Shown here: positions 49,801-62,500 of the stretch, piece after piece | Layout: every line of letters starts with the position of its first letter | Position numbering within the stretch: the first letter of the stretch is position 1 | Assembly (NCBI GenBank): GCA_949752745.1 | Contig: OX457032.1 | Coordinates: forward strand, 15,203,720-15,267,719 | Direction: 5' to 3' | DNA: 64,000 nt | Origin: Protula sp. h YS-2021 | Lineage: Eukaryota; Annelida; Polychaeta; Sabellida; Serpulidae | Position numbers and translations under genes: made by a program | Notes under the pieces: generated by a model | What the model saw: only the letters and a program-made list of their open reading frames with translations | Database searches by the model: none | What the model was told of the DNA's origin: nothing

Positions 49801-51012
49801 ATTCTAAATGTTTTTATTTTAGATAAAATTGTGATGTTTTGCTAAATGAATAAAGAATGGGATACAGAATCTAAAAACTGACGCCGATGTATTGCGAACA
49901 CAGATAAAGAGTAGATAAACAACAGCGCGCATAGTCCCAATATATGGACATTCTTTGTGGAAGAAATAAATGGCATCCGTTTAACACCTGCTGAGATATA
50001 GCGCGTACAAATTCATCACTAATAGTACGAACAGACGCACGGACGCGCCCCGTTTCATGTGCTCCCCACTCTGCGCCAACTGCCGTGGCGGGGAACTAAT
50101 AATTTCTATCATTTTTTATTATAACTGCATTAACTCTGTGTGCAATGAGGTCCACAAAGACACGTACAACTTCTCAAGCTGCTGCTCCACGGCCGCTTTC
50201 TCCATAGATTTCTGCATCAGTTCCTCGTCTGCCTCATCACAGCATCGCTTCAAGCGGTCTTCCTCCTCCTTCGCCTCGGCTTGAATCTCCGCCACCCTCG
50301 ACTCAAGCTCGCGTACTTTTTGTCTAAGGTGCAAAACAAGAACATCATAAGCTGCTGACTTGCAGTTGGTATGGGAATTACGTAACAATGCTATGACTTT
50401 AAGGGATTTCACAAATTCCTTAAACTCTTTAGGGATTTCGTGAAAATGCTACAATCTTAGTACCTTTCTCACACAGATTCCCTAAAACACCTGTTGCATA
50501 AAGTGTTTATACGAAGCGCAATCATCTAAGCTATAACCAACAGAACCATTTGAGTACTGAAAAGAGGGAATATTTTTTTCCTTAAAATTTCTTTAACACA
50601 TCTTCTGAAATAATCACCTGCACCTGCACTTTATAAACTTAATATAATAAAGTTTTTTTTTCGTTGTGAGCAAACCGTATTATGATCCTGGCTGAACAAA
50701 TAGAGAACACAGAGAGAACTTTACAATAAAGGAAAAAATCTGTTTCCCGAAGCTTTTTACATGAGAGAAAATAAACATAAACCTACACAAGATTTTTATT
50801 TTCCAAGACTAAGCGCTCGCTGTTTTTGCCCATGTCACTGCCCTGCAGGGCTGACAATGAACCGGGTGCGTTGTTGGCTCCTGGCACTTCAGCTCTCTGG
50901 TCCTTGTTACCACAGGCGATCGATTTTTTTCTGTAACCAAGGCAGCGGAGAAAACCAAGTAACCAAGTACGCAGGTCATTCGAACATAGGAGAATTCACA
51001 AAACTGTGTTTA

Positions 51013-51052
<40 letters not shown>

Positions 51053-54000
51053 TTTATTATGAGCTAAAAATGTTACCATGGAAAACCTCACCCAGCCGAG
51101 ACCCAGGCAAACCCGAGCCCAAAATACTTCAAAGAAAAATCTGAATTACTGTTGCAAATGGCAAAATTTTGGCAAATCGATTTAACTTCAGGCGATTTGT
51201 CGATGAGCATAACAAAGAAGCACATACGAAACGTTTTTATTTGAAGTATAAAAAATGGTCCTTTTAAATATATCACTGTTTACATATAGACCCACAAAGA
51301 CACGTACAACTTCTCAAGCTGTTGCTCCACGGCCGCTTTCTCCATAGATTTCTGCATCAGTTCCTCGTCTGCCTCGTCACAGCATCGCTTCAAGCGGTCT
51401 TCCTCCTCCTTCGCCTCGGCTTGAATCTCCGCCACCCTCGACTCAAGCTCGCGTACTTTTTGTCTAAATGTAAAACAATAACAACATGAACTGCAGACTT
51501 TAAGCTGACATGGGAATTTGGTAAAATTGCTTTGGCTGTAACAGATTTCTTAAATTCCCCAAACGATCATGGCTGAACAAATGGAGAACACATTTCAGAC
51601 AGAACTTTACAAGAAAAGAAAATTTCAGTTTCCCGAAGGTTTTTCACAAAAGAGAAAATAAACATAAACCTACACAAGATTTTTATTTTCCAAGACTAAG
51701 CGCTCGCTGACTTGGCCCATGTCACTGCCCTGAAGGGCCGACAATGAACCGGATGCGTCGCTGGCTCCTGCTGGCATGTCTTTCTTAGCTGTCTGGTCCT
51801 TGTTACCACAGGCGATGGACTTTCTTCTGTAACCATAGCAACAGAGAAAACCAAGTATGCAGATCACTCTAAAATAGGAGGAGAATTCACAAAAATTTCT
51901 TTATATATTAGTACTATTTTATTATTACTTTAAAAAATGTTGTCATGGAACACTTCACTCATCCGACATACTCATGCAAACCGAGCCCTAAATACTTCCA
52001 ACAAAAATCCAAAATACTTTTGTGAGTCGCAAAATTTGGCAAATGCATTTAACTTCTAGCGATTCGCCAATGAGTGTATCATCATCTAGACCTAATAATT
52101 AATAGAGCTGACGACCCATTGGTTGAACATCGGTCGCGAGGACCGTTGCTCTGCGACTACTTCAGCGTTTTATCTAAGGTAAACTTCAACAGCTTGAACT
52201 TGCTCATGCATTAAGTGATATCAATTCTGATGGTAAGGATGTGTATGTTTTGCTGAGTGAATTCGACGCAAAGGCGCACGCAGTGTTAGACAAGCATGCA
52301 CCCCTTTGCAGTTAAGACATTCATCAACGCCCGTAGTCCTTCGTTCAACAACATTGTAAATGTCGTTTTGAAAGACGCTTAAGTAGGCACGACTGCTGTG
52401 AAAACCCCTTGCAATATGCACATGCTAAAAACGAAGTAAACCATCTCTTCGATGCAACGAGACCATTTTCACGAAGAAATTAATAGCAAAAGGAAAGACT
52501 AAACGTCATTCTTTAAGGTCCACGATAAAGTTGCTGTTCAATATCCACAAACTGACTCAGATAAAGAACTCGCAGAAAGTTTTGTGAACTTGTTTTAAAA
52601 AGTAAACATTGAAAAGATAAGCAAAGCTCTTGAGGTGATGAGCACTGGTCTTGACCCCTCCACGACTGAAAGGACGATTGCGACTCACCAGAAGGAATTT
52701 AGCGCGTTATCCCAGGAGCAAGTAAAAATATATCCTAAAGTCTCCAAGCACTACCTGTGCTTTTGGATACTCTCCAGGCAGAGCTTCTGAAAGCTTCTGT
52801 GGACGAATTACTGCCACTTCTAACTAACATTATCAACGAATGTCTTTCTTCAGGCACCATGACATCCGTGTTCAAGGAAGTCATTATCGTATCGTTGCCA
52901 AAGAAACGAAATCTATATTTCAGAAATTTTAGACTCATCTCAAATTTACCGTTCTTGTTTAAAGGGATGAAAAGGATTTCAGAAAGAACTCAAAGGGTGA
53001 TAATAAAAGGGGTAAAATCAGTTAACGTCAGTTTTTCGACAGGCTTCCCGCAAGGCGGTGGTCCTGATCCATTGGGCTATTCTCGGTATACCAAATGAGG
53101 CGCACACATTATCCTGCTATTCTTCAGACTGTACCATTTCTTCGCTGATGAAAGCTAGCAGTATTCGCCGTTCCGTCAATCCATCTTACAAGAACAACTA
53201 AATGCAAAGTATTCGTTGCAGCAGTGCATCTAAAGAGTATCGAATTGGATGTCATTAAACAGCCTAAGGCTGAATATGGATAAAACTGAACTTATTGTAT
53301 TCGGAACCAGGCAACATTTGTCTAACGTGAAATCAACCAAATCAGCGGCTGCAACGAAACAATAGAGTCTACACCAACAGTTAGAAATTAAGGGGTGTAG
53401 ATTAAGAACTTGCAATGCACCACGTATTTCACACATTGTGAAATCAGCGAACTTTCACAAGAGAAAGTGCGCTCCGTTAAGAAATACTTGACAACAGATG
53501 CTATGAAAACAGCTGTTTACTGCTTCATTCTGTCGCGGCTGAACTAATGTACTAGTTTGATTTATGGGAATCTCCTAAAACTTACTATATCGTTTCCAGA
53601 GAATCCAAAACGCTGCAGTTAGACACATTTTAGGCGTACGAAAGCGCGATCATCTCAAACATGCCCTCAAAGCACTCCACTGGCTTTCGGATCGGGCCAG
53701 GATCGAACACAAGATCCCTGTTATCACTTACAAGACCCTTAGTAGCGATAGGCCTGAATACCTCAAGGCTATGTTGACACCCGGAAAAGGCTCAAATCTC
53801 TACGCTCAAATGATTAAGTATTATTTAGTATTGCTGCTCTAAAAATATGGAGCTCCTTGTCACCTAAGTTAAAGACTAAAGAACTGCCAAATTTTAAAAG
53901 AGATCTTAAATATTCTTGTTTAAAATGGCGCACAGACCAAGCAGTGTTATCTTTTATCTTTATATTGCTTAAGGGTGGAACTGACAGAACTGAAACTGCT

Positions 54001-54063
54001 AAGAAGTTGGATACTGTGAAGTGTTTTGAGCAAACCTTTGGAAAAACGCTATATAAAACTTAA

Positions 54064-54122
<59 letters not shown>

Positions 54123-56471
54123 ATAGAAGCATATAAGAAAAACCCTTGTTTAAAGCATAAAAATGATCCTTTTAAATGTGTCACTGTGTACAATCAAACC
54201 CACAAATACACGTACAACTTCTCAAGCTGCTGTTCCACGGCCGCTTTCTCCATAGATTTCTGCATCAGTTCCTCGTCCGCCTCGTCACAGCATCGCTTCA
54301 AGCGGTCTTCCTCCTCCTTCGCCTCGGCTTGAATCTCCGCCACCCTCGACTCAAGCTCGCGTACTTTTTGGCTAAATGCAAAACAAGAACAACGTAATCT
54401 GGTTTTAAGTTGATACAAGAATTGCGTAAAATTGCTGTAACTGTAAGAGATTACCATAAACTTAATATTATAAAGCTTTTTTTCGTTGCTAAATGAACAA
54501 ATGGAGAACACATTTCAGAGAGAACTTTACAAGACAAGAAAATGCCGGTTTCCCGAAGATTTTTCACATGAGAGAAAATGACCATAAACCTACACAAGTT
54601 TTTTATTTTCCAAGACTAAGCGCTCGCTGTTTTGGCCCATGTCACTGCCCTGCAGGGCTGACAATGAGCAGGGCGCGTTGCTGGCTGCTGCTGGCACGTC
54701 TTCCGGGTGGACACCGAGTTTTTCTTTTTCAGCTGTCTGGTCCTGGTTACCACAGGCGATGGACTTTTTTCTGTGACCATAGCAGCACAGAAAACCAAGT
54801 ATGTAGGTCATTCGAACATAGGAAAATTCATAAAAATGTGCTTATATATTATTATTATTTTAATATTAGTTAAAAATGTTGCCATGGAAAACTTCATTCA
54901 CCCGACATACTAAGCCAAACTGAACCCAAAATACTTCAAACAAAAATCCAAAGCACTTTTGCAAATCCGTTTAACTTCCAGCGATTTCAAATGAGTGTAA
55001 CACAGAGGCACATAACAAATGTCTTTATTTAAGGCATAAAATAATGGTCCTTTTAAATTATCAGTTTACAATCACACCCACAAAGGCACGTACAACTTCT
55101 CAAGCTGTTGCTCCACGGCCGCTTTCTCCATAGATTTCTTCATCAGTTCCTCGTCCGCCTCGTCACAGCATCGCTTCAAGCGGTCTTCCTCCTCCTTCGC
55201 CTCGGCTTGAATTTCCGCAACCCTCGACTCAAGCTCGCGTACTTTTTGTCTAAGGTGCAAAACAAGAACAACATAAGCTGCTGACTTTCTGTTTATATGC
55301 TACAAGAAAACTGTAAAATCAGCAGTTTTTCATACTAACTCAGCCCACTCTGAAAGTCAGCTCATCCCACCAACCAACTCAACCCAATACCGTTGAGCAC
55401 CGAGCACCAAAATATACGATCTGCCCTTTTATGTTTTGAATTGCATAAAATCACAGCAGCCATACCTGCCTTTGTGGCAAATTCCAATTGCAATCAGAAA
55501 GGTAGCAATTTGACTGGGCCCGGAGGATTCACGCGATCGATGTGATCAGCCGATGTTTTTTGTAATTGTGATTTACCCCAGTTTATCGTGTTGAGTAAGT
55601 TTTGACAGGTGTTTGCCATTGGCTATTCCTAATACACCCATATACCTTGAGAAGTATAAAAAGCCTTGCTTTCGAGCTTAACACTGATCAACACGAGACA
55701 CGTGTTAGCAAGATGAATGTTGAGCTGGCCGTTCGTAAATTATTATTTATTATTATTATTATGTATTTTTTGTATGGCGCTATTTCTAATTAAAGCCCTA
55801 GCCGCAAACAAAGAACGTGTAAATAACATGACAATAACTAACATATAACATAAAATGACAATAATAAATAGTGAAATTAATGTATAAATATACAAAAGAG
55901 ATAAAAGTACAATATGATATTAATAAAACAAATTAAAAAGATTGGTTTTGAGTTGAGATCTAAAAGTCTTGGGTTAAAGAAATACACCCATAAGTATCCA
56001 CTGTTTGAGAGAGATACACGTACATGAGTTTGCCGTTCTCGGAGGCTATGCGCTCGCTGTTCTGGGACACTTCTTTCACCCGAGCCATCATGACGGCGTA
56101 CGAGCACTGCTCGCTCTCGCTCCGGCCCTCCTCCGCTTCCTTGTATGCTAGTAGCCTTTTAAAATATTTCAAAATAATTAGCAGATGTTGACTTGTTTCG
56201 AATCAGTATGAACCGTTATTGACTAGAAGGGTCAACATTTTCGTAAGTAGTGATTAATAGCTTTGTGCTGACACGAAATCAGCCATTATATGCTTTTTTA
56301 CACAACGCAAAGGATCGTATTTATAACACATAAGTGCACTCTCTATTCACACAAGTGGATGGTCCTTCTTAGCACGAAGCATTGGCGACAACCAACGGCT
56401 TTAACAATCTGACGTCACCCCACCCACACACACACCAAAATAAAAGAAGCACGCTGAAATTATTATTATTA

Positions 56472-56532
<61 letters not shown>

Positions 56533-59500
56533 CTGCTGACATTCTTTAGAGAACTCTGACCGAAAAAAAAAACATGACAGCAGTGCCACTCGTCACTTAC
56601 TCGTCGAAGCGCGTCTGGTACTCCTCCCTCAGCGCGGCCAGCTCTGCTACGAAGGTCTGCGCCGGTGGTAGCATGTCGAAATCGTTATCCGGCAGCTGCT
56701 TTAAGCGATTGTAATCCGCTGAAAACAATCAAAAAATGAACGGAGTTCCACACCACGAACTGAACTGAACTGAACTGTCATGCTATACTTCAGTCGTACA
56801 TAAACCGCACAATTTTAAGCCTGGTGTAACATACCGAGTGACTGACATATTTGTCCTTCAGGGACCGTATATTAGCCCAGGCCTAGTGTAAAATATACCG
56901 AGTAGACTGACGTATTTGACCTTCAGGGACCGTATATTAGCCCAGGCCTAGTGTAAAGCATACCGAGCAGACTGACATTTACCCTTCAGGGACCGTATAT
57001 TAGCCCACGCCTGATGTAAAACCTACCGAGTAGACTGACGTTTTTGACCTTCACGGACCGTATATTAGTCCAGGTCTGGTGTAAAACATACCGAGTAGAG
57101 TGACGTATTTCTCCTGCAGGGACCGTATATTAGTCCAGGCTTGGTGTAAAACATACCGAGTAGACTGACGTATATGACCTTCAGGGACCGTATATTAGCC
57201 CAGGCTTGGTGTAAAACATACCGAGTAGAGTGACGTATTTCTCCTGCAGGGACCGTATTTCAGTCCAGGCCTGACTACCGCCGCTCTTGTAGGCCTCCAC
57301 CTGTTCGCGTAGCTCCGCCTCCTTTCGTACACTCTCCTCTCGTAGTCTCGCCAGTTCCTCTGCACAACAACAAACATGAACCACGTGGATGCCATGACCA
57401 TGTTTACTTTCCGCTTTATAGCTAAGATAAGGCTTATCAACACTTCGGAGGATTTCTTGTTTTTTATTTTACGTGTGGTCGGGGCCGGATATGAATCTCG
57501 CATATTCTCTTTATGCTTTACTTACGATATAATATCAAAACCAGTCACCGATACAGCTTGCTACAGCCCTCACGGATCCTTCGATCCCCCCTCCCCCGCC
57601 CTCCCATCCGGCTCCCCACCCTCCGGTCCACTTCCTCCAGACAGTGACCGAGCATTGTACCGCTTGCACTGTTCGCCATGGCGGTGCTGGCTTCTATGTC
57701 GGCAGAGTGGCTACTGCAGCGTATCTTGTGCTCCGTTAACTCTGCGCGACATTCCGTCAGCTGCGCGCGGCATTCCGTCAGGTCTGCGCGACATTCCTCC
57801 AACTCCGCGCCCACCCTGCAACACGTCACTTCGTTAAAAACGCGGGTAGAATAATGAAATTCAACAACTTTCCATGACGCTTTCTAGATCACTATACCTA
57901 ATGAAGCTTTTCATCCAAACATCTGCCATGAACCACTATTTCAGCTATAAGCTACCGTTGTTGCATAAAACAGAACTGTTAGCTGAATTGTGCCCACGTA
58001 TTCAATTTCAGTTCCAAGCATTTTTTTTCACGTAAACACAAAAATAAAATAGCATAAAATGAATTGCAAAAATAAAACTATTTACACAGCACAGCTAAAT
58101 AACTGAATGCTTTAATCCTTTGGAAAAAAAAATCAACAATGAGGACAAACACACGAACGCCCGGAAGATAAACAAAAACGGGATACGTAGAGCCTTACAC
58201 AGCTGCCGCCACATGACGCGCACCTAACATATGTCACTGAATAATAAAGAACGCCATTTCTTCAGACGGGACCTCCCCCCCCCCCCCCCCTCCCTCCGTC
58301 CCTTGCATCTGCCTTTTTGGAAATAACAACACCCTGCAGGATTGTTTTTCTGTTTACCTGTGTAGTTCTTCTTGGCGGTTTCTTGTCTCTTCGTCCAGGC
58401 CACTTATCTGCTGCTCGAACTTTTCCACCTACAAAAATACACACATTTTAAGTTTCAGGAAATGAGAGATTTTTTGTTTTTGTTTGAATTGAAGCAGAGA
58501 ATTCACTGTGTTTTGTTTCAGGTGCAATAGTGATAAATGTGGGAGGCTAAAAGCCCGGACATAGTAGCACCAGCACTAACAGCGCCGCCTGTGTCCAGTA
58601 AGGCTGACAACGCATAACTAAGCGGTCAGGTGAAAGTTTTTAGCTTACTTACTTCAAGTCACCTGAATGGAAGACTTTGTAAAACATCGTCGATTTTTCT
58701 GACACCTGTAAATTCATCACCCGATGTATGTTTCAGGCCCTGACTATAACCTGGCTATCTCTTAAGAAAAGAGCAGGCTACAGAGAGCCCAACTCATTCA
58801 GGTCGAAAAGCGGATACCACTACATCTGCTCAGCTTGTCAAACCTGATACCACTCAATCTGTTCAGCCCGATAAACATGACACTACTACGTGGTGCGTGC
58901 GCAAACCTGACACCACTAAATCTGCTCTACTTGACACCACCGCATGGCTGGGGTGAAAATCTGACAGCAGCAAATCTGGACAATCTGCGAATAGACTGGA
59001 CATTGTTAAATCCGCGCATCTTGTCCACAAACCGAATACCATCAGATCTGCTCAGACTGTGCACGAACTTGACACCACGAAATCTGCGAAGTGCCGCACC
59101 AAACCTGAAATCAGTAAAATCTCCAAAGCCCCTGAACACGTCTGACACCACTAAAATCCGCTCAGCCTGTGTACAAACCTTAGACCAATGAATCTCACAG
59201 CCTGTGTACAAACCTAAGAAAAATTAATGAACACAGCCTGCGTACAAACCTTAGACCAACGAATCTCCACACTCTGTGTACAAACCTTAGACCACTGAAT
59301 CTCCACACTCTGTGTACAAACCTTAGACCAATGAATCTCACAGCCTGTGTACAAGCCTTAGACCACTGAATCTCCACAGCCTGTGTACAAACCTTAGACC
59401 ACTGAATCTCCACACTCTGTGTACAAACCTTAGACCACTGAATCTCACAGCCTGTGTACAAGCCTTAGACCAATGAATCTCCACAGCCTGTGTACAAACC

Positions 59501-62500
59501 TTAGACCACTGAATCTCACAGCCTGCGTATAAAGCTTAGACCAATGAATCTCCACAGCCTGTGTACAAACCTTAGACCACTGAATCTCACAGCCTGTGTA
59601 CAAACCTTAGACCAATGAATCTCCATACTCTGTGTACAAACCTTAGACCACTGAATCTCCACACTCTGTGTACAAACCTTAGACCACTGAACCTCACAGC
59701 CTGTGTACAAGCCTTAGACCAATGAATCTCCACAGCCTGTGCACAAACCTTAGAACACTGAATCTCCACAACCTTTTGTACAAACCTTAGACCATTGAAT
59801 CTCCACAACCTTTCTAGAAATCTTGGACCAATGAATCTCCACAGCCTGTGTACAAACCTTAGATCACTGAATCTCCACAGCCTGTGTACAAACCTTAGAC
59901 AACTGAATCTCCACAGCCTGTGTACACGCCTTAGACCACTGAATCTCCACAGCCTGTGTACAAACCTTAGACCACTGAATCTCACAGCCTGTGTACAAGC
60001 CTTAGACCACTGAATCTCCACAGCCTGTGTACAAACCTTAGACCACTGAATCTCACAGCCTGTGTACAAGTCTTAGACCAATGAATCTCCACAGCCTGTG
60101 CACAAACCTTATAGCACTGAATCTCCGCAACCTTTTGTACAAACCTTAGACCATTGAATCTCCACAACCTTTCTAGAAATCTTCGACCAATGAATCTCCA
60201 CAACCTGTGTACAAACCTTAGACCACTGAATCTCCACAGCCTGTGTACAAACCTTAGACCACTGAATCTCCACAGCCTGTCTACAAACCTTAGACCACTG
60301 AATCTCCACAGCCTGTGTACAAACCTTAGACCACTGAATCCCCACAGCCTGTGTACACACCTCACGAACACTCAATCCGTGGCACCCACCTTTCCCTCGT
60401 AGTCCGCTCGCAGCTCCTCTATACGAGACGTTTGTTCAGCGTCCCTCTGTTCATTCTGCGCTATCAGAAGCTCTTTCTCTTTCTCCAGCTCTTCGTGGCG
60501 CTCAACCAGCTCATTCCAATCTTCTCCCACTTCCTCATAATCCTCCTGTAATTTACAAAAAAATTCTTACATTCCTAAAAATTATTTTAAAATTTGTTAT
60601 ATTTATTCATTTATTTTTTCATTTGGGTTTTGAACTTTTTGAATCAAATAATCTGACTTCAACAGAACCTGTTTCATGTCTTTTTGCAGCACTTAATTGT
60701 TAAAAATTTATCAAAATAACTAGCAGCCAAAAGAGGTAATGATGAAAAAAACAATCCCCCCCCTCGACCCCCCCCCCCCCCCCCCCCCACCCCGTCCCCA
60801 AGTAAAAATAGGGCCATGCCGCCCACCTTGAGCTGCTTGTACAGCTCAGTGCCCCTCGCAATGGTCGCGTTCAGAGTTTCAATTTCCGCGCGGGTCGCAT
60901 GCAGTTCCTCGTCTTTTTTACTGAGGTCAGTCTGTAGCCTCTCCAGGCTGAGTGCCTGCTGACGGGCTTCCGACGACAGACGAGTGACGTCATCATGTAA
61001 TGCGGCAACCTGGTAACCAAGGCGATTTCTTAAGCTAACTCACAAGTTTGCATTTTGTCCCCTTCAAAATCTTTGAAAGATGTTCCTTGGTCCCGTGAAC
61101 CAACTTAAGTGCTTAAGTACTTACTTCTGTTTTTTTTTTCTCTTTTTATTTGTTATATTTTTTATTTATTTTTTCTGCGTTAGCATTGTTTGACTCGATC
61201 CAATCAATTTCTCAGCAATCCTTTACATATTTGAGCTTCTAAATACCTGGTTCACTCACCTTATCATTATTATCGTCATCAGATTGTTTTAGATTTTCTT
61301 CTCGAAGTGAAATATTTTTGTATGGGACACCGACACTACAGACTATATAATACCACACGCACCTGTTCATCTTGGCTTTGCGTGGCCTCAGCTCTCGCCT
61401 TCTGCCGCTCAATCTCATCCCTGGCGATGTCACGCTCCAGCAGAGCTTCTACAATTTTGCTGTCCTTCACCTCCGACTCGTGCCTCAGCCGCGCCACCGT
61501 CTCCTCAATCTCACGATTCCTCGCCTCCATTTCTTGTAGCTGCCGCGTCATTTCTTGTTGCTGAGCAACCAGTTCGACGTTCTGGGATTGGGTGATGTCG
61601 TTGTCGTTGCTAAGGGTGCTTATCTTTTCTAACAGCTCCCGTTCCTTCTCTGAAGCGCTGTCACTGATTCCCTGCAGTTCACTCCGTACGTGTTTTAGTT
61701 CCACTTGTAGGCTCTCTTCTTTTGCCATGCCGCTTTCAAATAAACATTGCAACTCTTTGTTTTGAGCCTTAAACTCTTCAACCAAGGCTTGCAATTCGAC
61801 CTTCTCAGATGTGAGTTCTTTCTCTTTAAGAGCGTAGTCGCTGACAGCCTCCTGCAGCTGCATATTTTCATTTCTTGAAAAAAAAATTAAATAAAGAAAA
61901 AAAAAGAGTTCACTCAAACATTACTGTATGTGCAGAGAAGCTGAACATTTTTACCTTATATTACTAATAAAGACGGCCAATCAAATCGCACCTCCGCTGA
62001 ATAATGAAATCGTTCCTTATAACTGAAGGCTCGATATTTACTAATAATTTATAAATTATCTTAGATCACACAATCTTCTTCCAAGCACCACCTGCCTCCC
62101 CCCCGCACCCTCCCACCAACCCCCCCCCCCCCCGCCCCAACCCCCCACACTGAGAGCGCGCCTGTCAGTAACTTGAGACATAAGAAGCTGACCTGGCCTG
62201 TTCGTCAGAGCGGGAAACAGTCTGCAGGAGGTGTCTGTTTTCTGCTTGTAGTTCTTTGTTCCGGCTCGTTAGTACGTCCTGGCTCTGCCTGGTTTCCGTT
62301 AACGCACCTAACAGCTCCTGGATTTCTCTTAACAACTCTTCAGCTTTGTCACTTCAAAAAAAAAAAATCAGAAATTGAAAATTAGTGAATTATGAATTGC
62401 TACTCCAGCCCCAGCGCTACTCCCTTTCCGGTTCAATTAATCAAATTGTCAATTTCAATTAGAATTGCTGAAATGTTACCTTAAGGATTCTCACAACAAC

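Noticed and set aside
54001..54193. Poly-Ser ORF on the minus strand
   Set aside because: Translation of the (ATG)n microsatellite at the LINE tail.
57376..57837. 153-codon plus-strand ORF
   Set aside because: Antisense to exon g of the coiled-coil gene and its flanks; Pro/Ser-rich low complexity.
59195..60371. ORFs of 64-160 codons in the 36-bp minisatellite (IQWSKVCTQ repeats)
   Set aside because: Product of the near multiple-of-three period, open on both strands, and located in an intron between exons d-e and f that join in phase.
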